Positions 6,875 to 9,708 of a stretch of 9,708 nt of DNA are shown here, one piece after another. Source of the stretch: Clostridia bacterium. Lineage in GTDB: Bacteria > Bacillota_A > Clostridia > Oscillospirales > CAG-272. Where the stretch lies: the NCBI GenBank assembly GCA_017452945.1, contig JAFTLD010000053.1, forward strand, positions 1-9,708, in the 5' to 3' direction. How positions within the stretch are numbered: the first letter of the stretch is position 1; each line of letters starts with the position of its first letter. Made by a program: the position numbers and the translations under genes. Below the pieces are notes generated by a model. That model did no database searches. It saw only the letters and a program-made list of their open reading frames with translations, and was not told the DNA's origin.

Positions 6875-7778
6875 CTTGGTCATCCTTTCCTTGCGTTTGT
6901 TCGGGAACGGTAAGAGGAGTAGAGGGATCGGGCTGAACGTGGGATTTGCAGAAGGACGCAAACTGGAACAATCTGTACCCGATATAAATGCAGTTGCCAA
7001 GGCAAAGCAGAGCAAAGCCCAGAATGCGGGTGTTGTGAACCGAATCGGTCATGTGCATCAGCACGTATAATGCGGGCGCGCAGGCACACGCGTTGGCAAA
7101 CAGGGCAAGGCCTGCACTTGCAAGGTATCTGCGCGGCTGCGCCTTATCCAGCGTGCAGCGCAGCTCACTGGTCAAAAACAGCATGGTGGCGATCCAAGCA
7201 AGCTGGAAGCCGATCTTGGAGGGGACGTTCATGTAGTGATCCAGTTCAAAGTAGGTCAGGCCGCAAAGGCCGGTCAAGAGTGCAACGGGACCAAGACCTA
7301 AGATCACGCAGGCGTTGTTGAGATTGGGGACGTTGATCATGCGGAAGACGTAATAGACTCCGCAAAGCACGGCACCGACAACGGCCAGCACCGAGCAAAT
7401 GATGGTGACGTCGATCGGACGCTGCTGCTTGAGTACCGCGATCAGATCTGCGGGCTCGTAGTAGGTAAAGCAGACGGCACCTGCTGCGAGCGTTCCGATC
7501 AAGGGTGCAGCGGCAACTGCGAAGGGCTTGCCGGTTGCGATCATGAAATCATCCGTGGGCAACGCTCCCTTGGGGATAAGGATCAAGACGTTTGCGAACC
7601 AACACACAGATATGATGCTCAGTGAATTGGCCAACAGGGGCAAGTGATGACCTTGGATGAAATAACCCGATCCGTCGCTTGCGAACAGATAACAGAACGT
7701 GTAAAGCATTGCAGCGACAACGGCAAGAGCCAATGCGGCAATGGAATAGAGTTTAACTCTTGAGGCTTGCGATTTCAT
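6861..7778 (-). CDS. Eight-helix integral membrane protein of unknown function
   Basis: I do not recognise a named family. From the ATG at 7778 it has 305 residues. Eight hydrophobic segments lie near 10-31, 46-69, 84-104, 123-145, 155-176, 188-205, 219-241 and 251-272, with a hydrophilic, Pro/Gln/Asp-rich C-terminal tail (278-305). The first loop contains SDGSGYFIQGHHLP; loop 2 has IPKGALPTDDF. No transporter, protease or kinase motif is visible. The start is supported by GGGAG ten bases upstream (part of a small TCCC/GGGA hairpin). The frame stays open to 8075, but that AT-rich extension has no ribosome site and contains the likely promoter. Its end overlaps the regulator's start by 14 bases, so it could be the regulator's membrane partner, for example a sensor or anchoring protein; this is inference from coupling alone. 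Confidence 0.8.
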   Translation of the reverse strand: MKSQASRVKLYSIAALALAVVAAMLYTFCYLFASDGSGYFIQGHHLPLLANSLSIISVCWFANVLILIPKGALPTDDFMIATGKPFAVAAAPLIGTLAAGAVCFTYYEPADLIAVLKQQRPIDVTIICSVLAVVGAVLCGVYYVFRMINVPNLNNACVILGLGPVALLTGLCGLTYFELDHYMNVPSKIGFQLAWIATMLFLTSELRCTLDKAQPRRYLASAGLALFANACACAPALYVLMHMTDSVHNTRILGFALLCLGNCIYIGYRLFQFASFCKSHVQPDPSTPLTVPEQTQGKDDQDGCQ

Positions 7779-7825
7779 ATATACCAAACTCCCGAAAGGG
7801 AACCTCCGAAAAACATAAATATACA

Positions 7826-7854
7826 ATATTATTATATAACACAATTGTGAACAA
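7826..7854 (-). promoter_or_regulatory. Possible promoter of the membrane protein-regulator-GH84 unit
   Basis: On the minus strand TTGTTC (7849-7854), a 17-base spacer and TAATAT (7826-7831) are moderate matches to sigma-A hexamers and would give a leader of about 40 bases. The region is very AT-rich (another TATAAT lies at 7831-7836 without a well-spaced -35), so the exact hexamers are uncertain. Confidence 0.4.
7840..7849. promoter_or_regulatory. Candidate operator palindrome in the promoter spacer
   Basis: CACAATTGTG is a perfect 10-bp inverted repeat. It lies between the proposed -35 and -10 of the minus-strand operon, a usual place for a repressor site. The HTH regulator encoded in the same operon is the natural candidate binder; no second copy was noticed in the window. 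Confidence 0.35.
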
Positions 7855-7962
7855 ATCATCACCAAAACAAACAATTCATCGATGATTTTCATGTTTTTTA
7901 TCAATATGCACAAAAGATGCCGGATGCTGCTGCTTTTGGGCTTGAAAAGATGACGTTTCGAT

Positions 7963-7976
7963 CCCCGATATCGGGG
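7963..7976. repeat. 14-bp perfect GC-rich palindrome
   Basis: CCCCGATATCGGGG is a perfect inverted repeat in an otherwise moderate-GC intergenic stretch. No T-run follows on either strand, so it is not an intrinsic terminator. A dimeric regulator site is possible. It lies about 110 bases upstream of the rpsJ -35 and about 110 upstream of the proposed minus-strand promoter. Confidence 0.6.
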
Positions 7977-8081
7977 CGTAAAAGCTTCCAAATGACAAAA
8001 TACGGTGCAAAATTGTGCAACATGTACAAATACATAGCGAAATATTCGTTGAAAATCGTCATGAAAAATTTTCAAAAACTA

Positions 8082-8110
8082 TTGCAATTTTGTAAGGGAT
8101 GTTGTATAAT
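8082..8110 (+). promoter_or_regulatory. Sigma-A promoter of the S10 (rpsJ) operon
   Basis: TTGCAA (8082-8087) and an exact TATAAT (8105-8110) are separated by 17 bases, and the preceding 40 bases are rich in A and T tracts. Transcription should begin near 8117, about 370 bases before the rpsJ start, leaving a long leader. Confidence 0.9.
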
Positions 8111-8116
8111 GATAGG

Positions 8117-8473
8117 GCTTGATATGCGATGAAGCGAGAGGTTGCTTTGAGGGGACGCCCTCAAAGGTAATTTTCGCAGAGTATGTCCGAGAATCGGGCG
8201 AAGGTATATCCCTTTCATACACGGTGCAACATGCGGCATAGTGTTGCTCCATTGGGTTAAATTTTACACAAGGTAGACGGAGTTTGTTTGGCGCAGATGC
8301 TGATGCGCGGACAAAATCCTTTTTTATCGGGTGCAAAAAGAAACACACGGAGCGGTGTAAGGGATTCGCCCCACTTTAACAAATCGCCGGGCGTAGCGGC
8401 AAGGCTTCCATTAATATATACGCGTGCGTATAGAAGAATGAAAGCGGCGGCGCAAAGCGAAGCGAAATCTTAA
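8117..8473 (+). promoter_or_regulatory. Structured leader of the S10 operon (rpsJ 5' UTR), probable ribosomal-protein autoregulation element
   Basis: About 360 bases without a gene but with ordered secondary structure. A two-part stem pairs GCGAGAG (8134-8140) with TTTTCGC (8171-8177), then across a GTTG/GTAA internal loop pairs CTTTGAGGG (8145-8153) with CCCTCAAAG (8158-8166). Next a GTATG/CATAC stem (8181-8185/8216-8220) closes two small hairpins, CCGA-GAA-TCGG and AAGG/CCTT. Then comes a GCAACA/TGTTGC hairpin (8226-8247), the attenuator (8279-8325), and a 7-bp TATACGC/GCGTATA hairpin (8417-8432). L4, encoded by the third gene of this operon, controls S10 leaders in E. coli; an analogous role here is inference, as I cannot match the fold to a known class by eye. 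Confidence 0.72.
8279..8325 (+). terminator. Intrinsic attenuator in the rpsJ leader
   Basis: A long hairpin pairs 8279-8295 with 8304-8319: three pairs, one G/A mismatch, an eight-pair segment with two G-U pairs, a single bulged G, then GCGC-type pairing (CGCA/TGCG) closing an eight-base loop GATGCTGA. Six T residues (8320-8325) follow directly. This is a full rho-independent terminator about 165 bases before rpsJ, so transcription must read through it conditionally. Confidence 0.88.
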
Positions 8474-8489
8474 AAGGAGGCAAAACAAA

Positions 8490-8801
8490 ATGGCAGTAAA
8501 GGAAAAGATCAGAGTTCGCCTGAAGAGCTACGACCACACCCTTATCGATACCGCAGCTGAGAAGATCGTCAAGGTTGCAAAAGATAACGGTTCTCAGGTT
8601 TCCGGTCCTATCCCGCTTCCCACTGAGAAGGAGATCATCACGATCCTCCGTGCAGTGCATAAGTACAAGGATAGCCGTGAGCAGTTCGAAATGCGCACTC
8701 ACAAGAGACTGATCGATATCATGAAGCCGTCTGCAAAGACCATTGACGCGCTGATGAACATCGAGCTCCCTGCAGGCGTTGAGATCGAGGTTAAGCTTTA
8801 A
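8490..8801 (+). CDS. rpsJ: 30S ribosomal protein S10 (uS10, NusE)
   Basis: A 103-residue small-subunit protein of the 30S head; it also pairs with NusB in transcription antitermination. The sequence is full length and typical: [15 protein letters not shown] near the N-terminus, the loop [23 protein letters not shown], and [18 protein letters not shown] (60-77). The ribosome site AAGGAGG (8474-8480) lies nine bases before the ATG. It ends in tandem stops TAA-TAG. It is the first gene of the S10 operon, with rplC 143 bases downstream. Confidence 0.98.
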   Translation: MAVKEKIRVRLKSYDHTLIDTAAEKIVKVAKDNGSQVSGPIPLPTEKEIITILRAVHKYKDSREQFEMRTHKRLIDIMKPSAKTIDALMNIELPAGVEIEVKL

Positions 8802-8850
8802 TAGCTTATATCAAGCACCGCGATATCAAGACTTGCAAAACAAAGATAAC

Positions 8851-8875
8851 AGCCGACGAAGAACAAACTTCGGCT
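8851..8875 (+). other. Hairpin in the rpsJ-rplC gap
   Basis: AGCCGA (8851-8856) can pair with TCGGCT (8870-8875), or alternatively CGAAG (8857-8861) with CTTCG (8868-8872) plus AGC/GCT with a three-base bulge. No T-run follows, so it is not a terminator. It may serve mRNA processing or stability. Confidence 0.5.
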
Positions 8876-8894
8876 CGGTAACTTTGTAAATCAT

Positions 8895-8920
8895 GTCGGT
8901 CCTACCACTTGGCGACCGAC
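8895..8920 (+). other. Second hairpin just upstream of rplC
   Basis: GTCGGTC (8895-8901) pairs perfectly with GACCGAC (8914-8920) around a 12-base loop, 11 bases before the rplC ribosome site. No T-run follows. The position suits an effect on rplC translation or a processing site; no function is established. Confidence 0.55.
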
Positions 8921-8944
8921 CAATAATTTACAGGAGGAAACAAA

Positions 8945-9574
8945 ATGAAAAAGGGTATTATCGGTAAGAAAATCGGTATGACTCAGGTATTCGACGAGAA
9001 CGGAAACGTTACTCCCGTCACTCTCGTTGAATGCGGTCCGTGCGTAGTCGCACAGAAGAAGACCAAAGAGAATGACGGTTACGAAGCTGTACAGCTTGGC
9101 TTTATGGATGCTAAGGAAAAGCACCTGACCAAGCCTGAGCAGGGTCACTTCAACAAAGCAGGCGTTGCTTACAAGAAGTACCTCAAGGAATTCCGTCTGG
9201 CTGATTGCTCCGCTTATAACGTAGGCGACGTCATTACAGCCGATACCTTCGCCGCAGGCGAGAAGGTCGACGTTACAGGTATGACGAAGGGTCACGGTTA
9301 CACCGGCGCGATCAAGAGATGGAATCAGCACAAGCTGCAGGCAACCCACGGCGTAGGTCCTATCCACCGCCAGTCCGGTTCCATGGGTGTTATTGACCCC
9401 GCGAGAATCTTCAAGAACAAGCACATGGCAGGCCAGTACGGTAACGAACAGGTCACCGTTCTCAATCTCAAAGTTGTTAAGATCGATAGCGAAAGAAATC
9501 TGATCGCCATCAAGGGCGCTATTCCTGGCGCTAAGGACGGCATCGTGTTCATTCGCGACTCGGTAAAAGCATAA
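8945..9574 (+). CDS. rplC: 50S ribosomal protein L3 (uL3)
   Basis: A 209-residue early assembly protein of the 50S subunit whose long extension reaches toward the peptidyl transferase centre. The N-terminus [18 protein letters not shown] is the standard L3 opening; the beta-barrel includes [16 protein letters not shown]. The extension spans about 112-165 with [25 protein letters not shown] and [14 protein letters not shown]. The end RDSVKA is plausible and the length is normal. AGGAGG (8932-8937) lies seven bases before the ATG. It is second in the S10 operon, 19 bases before rplD. The glutamine methylated by PrmB in E. coli is not present at the equivalent MGVIDPAR stretch, as in other Gram-positive L3 proteins. 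Confidence 0.98.
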   Translation: MKKGIIGKKIGMTQVFDENGNVTPVTLVECGPCVVAQKKTKENDGYEAVQLGFMDAKEKHLTKPEQGHFNKAGVAYKKYLKEFRLADCSAYNVGDVITADTFAAGEKVDVTGMTKGHGYTGAIKRWNQHKLQATHGVGPIHRQSGSMGVIDPARIFKNKHMAGQYGNEQVTVLNLKVVKIDSERNLIAIKGAIPGAKDGIVFIRDSVKA

Positions 9575-9593
9575 GAAAAGGAGGAACTAAACA

Positions 9594-9708
9594 ATGCCGC
9601 AGGTAAAAGTATATAACATGTCCGGCAGCGAAGTCGGCACGATGGATCTGTCCGAAAAGATTTTCGGCGCAGACGTCAACGGCGCAGTCCTCCATGCTGC
9701 AGTCAGAG
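9594..9708 (+). CDS. rplD: 50S ribosomal protein L4 (uL4), 3' end outside the window
   Basis: Only the first 38 codons are present. The visible protein begins MPQVKVYNMSGSEVG and continues through LSEKIFGADVNGAVLHAAV, the usual N-terminus of bacterial L4 (about 205 residues in full). AAGGAGG (9578-9584) lies nine bases before the ATG, and the gap after rplC is 19 bases. L4 binds domain I of 23S rRNA and lines the exit tunnel; in E. coli it is also the repressor of the S10 operon, which makes it the first suspect for the leader at 8117-8473. Confidence 0.95.
   Translation, partial: MPQVKVYNMSGSEVGTMDLSEKIFGADVNGAVLHAAVR

Larger units (their letters stand above)
7779..8081. other. Divergent intergenic region between the membrane-protein operon and the S10 operon
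   Basis: About 300 bases with no convincing gene on either strand. The left part is AT-rich and carries the probable promoter of the minus-strand operon and the CACAATTGTG palindrome. The middle holds the GC-rich palindrome at 7963-7976. The right part (about 8000-8081) is again AT-rich and may act as an UP element for rpsJ. Open frames here are short and lack ribosome sites. Confidence 0.7.

Noticed and set aside
6875..7015. Longer N-terminus for the HTH regulator, open to 7015
   Set aside because: It lies entirely inside the membrane-protein gene, and the extension (Pro/Ser-rich) does not resemble an HTH regulator start.
7779..8075. Longer N-terminus for the membrane protein, open to 8075
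   Set aside because: The region is AT-rich, has no ribosome site before any of its ATG codons, includes promoter-like sequence, and the ATG at 7778 has a GGGAG site.
8109..8132. Seven-codon leader peptide at the start of the rpsJ transcript
   Set aside because: Its ATG overlaps the -10 hexamer and lies upstream of the expected transcription start.
8079..8348. Minus-strand 89-codon open frame across the rpsJ leader
   Set aside because: It is antisense to the structured leader, has no ribosome site, and its codons follow the RNA stems rather than a protein pattern.
8891..9424. Minus-strand 177-codon frame opposite rplC
   Set aside because: It is antisense to a canonical L3 gene and has no recognisable motif or ribosome site.

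Overview
The window looks like chromosomal DNA of a clostridial member of the Bacillota, probably a gut or other host-associated anaerobe. The evidence is a dimeric-type glycyl-tRNA synthetase, strong AGGAGG-type ribosome binding sites with about 9-base spacing before the ribosomal genes, consensus sigma-A promoters, a Gram-positive-style L10 leader with an intrinsic attenuator, and a secreted GH84 glycosidase carrying CBM32 modules. The genetic code is standard. I cannot place it below class level from sequence alone.

Layout. Positions 1-1867 (+) hold the 3' three quarters of glycyl-tRNA synthetase, overlapped by one base with a DUF554 membrane protein. Two hairpins follow, the second a bidirectional terminator that also ends the convergent rplJ-rplL unit. 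Positions 2014-3213 (-) hold rplJ-rplL as a free-standing two-gene operon with a perfect TTGACA-17-TATAAT promoter, an L10-type leader and an attenuator; neither rplKA nor rpoBC is adjacent. Positions 3279-7778 (-) hold an apparent three-gene unit: an unrecognised eight-helix membrane protein, a compact HTH regulator that resembles WYL-family proteins but lacks room for the WYL core, and a 997-residue GH84 lipoprotein. Positions 7779-8081 are a gene-free divergent region with two perfect palindromes. Positions 8082-9708 (+) begin the S10 ribosomal operon: promoter, a long structured leader with an intrinsic attenuator, rpsJ, rplC and the start of rplD.

How it works together. Most of the window is core translation machinery under leader-type control. 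The accessory part is the membrane protein-regulator-GH84 unit, whose likely job is hydrolysis of terminal N-acetylglucosamine from extracellular glycans, with the regulator perhaps controlling its own operon. No strong terminator separates this unit from the rplJ promoter.

I saw no mobile element, CRISPR array, tRNA or rRNA. I do not see a clearly new biological system. The points most worth a second look are the rpsJ leader architecture, the mini-WYL/membrane-protein pair beside the GH84 gene, and the unassigned C-terminal module of the GH84 enzyme.
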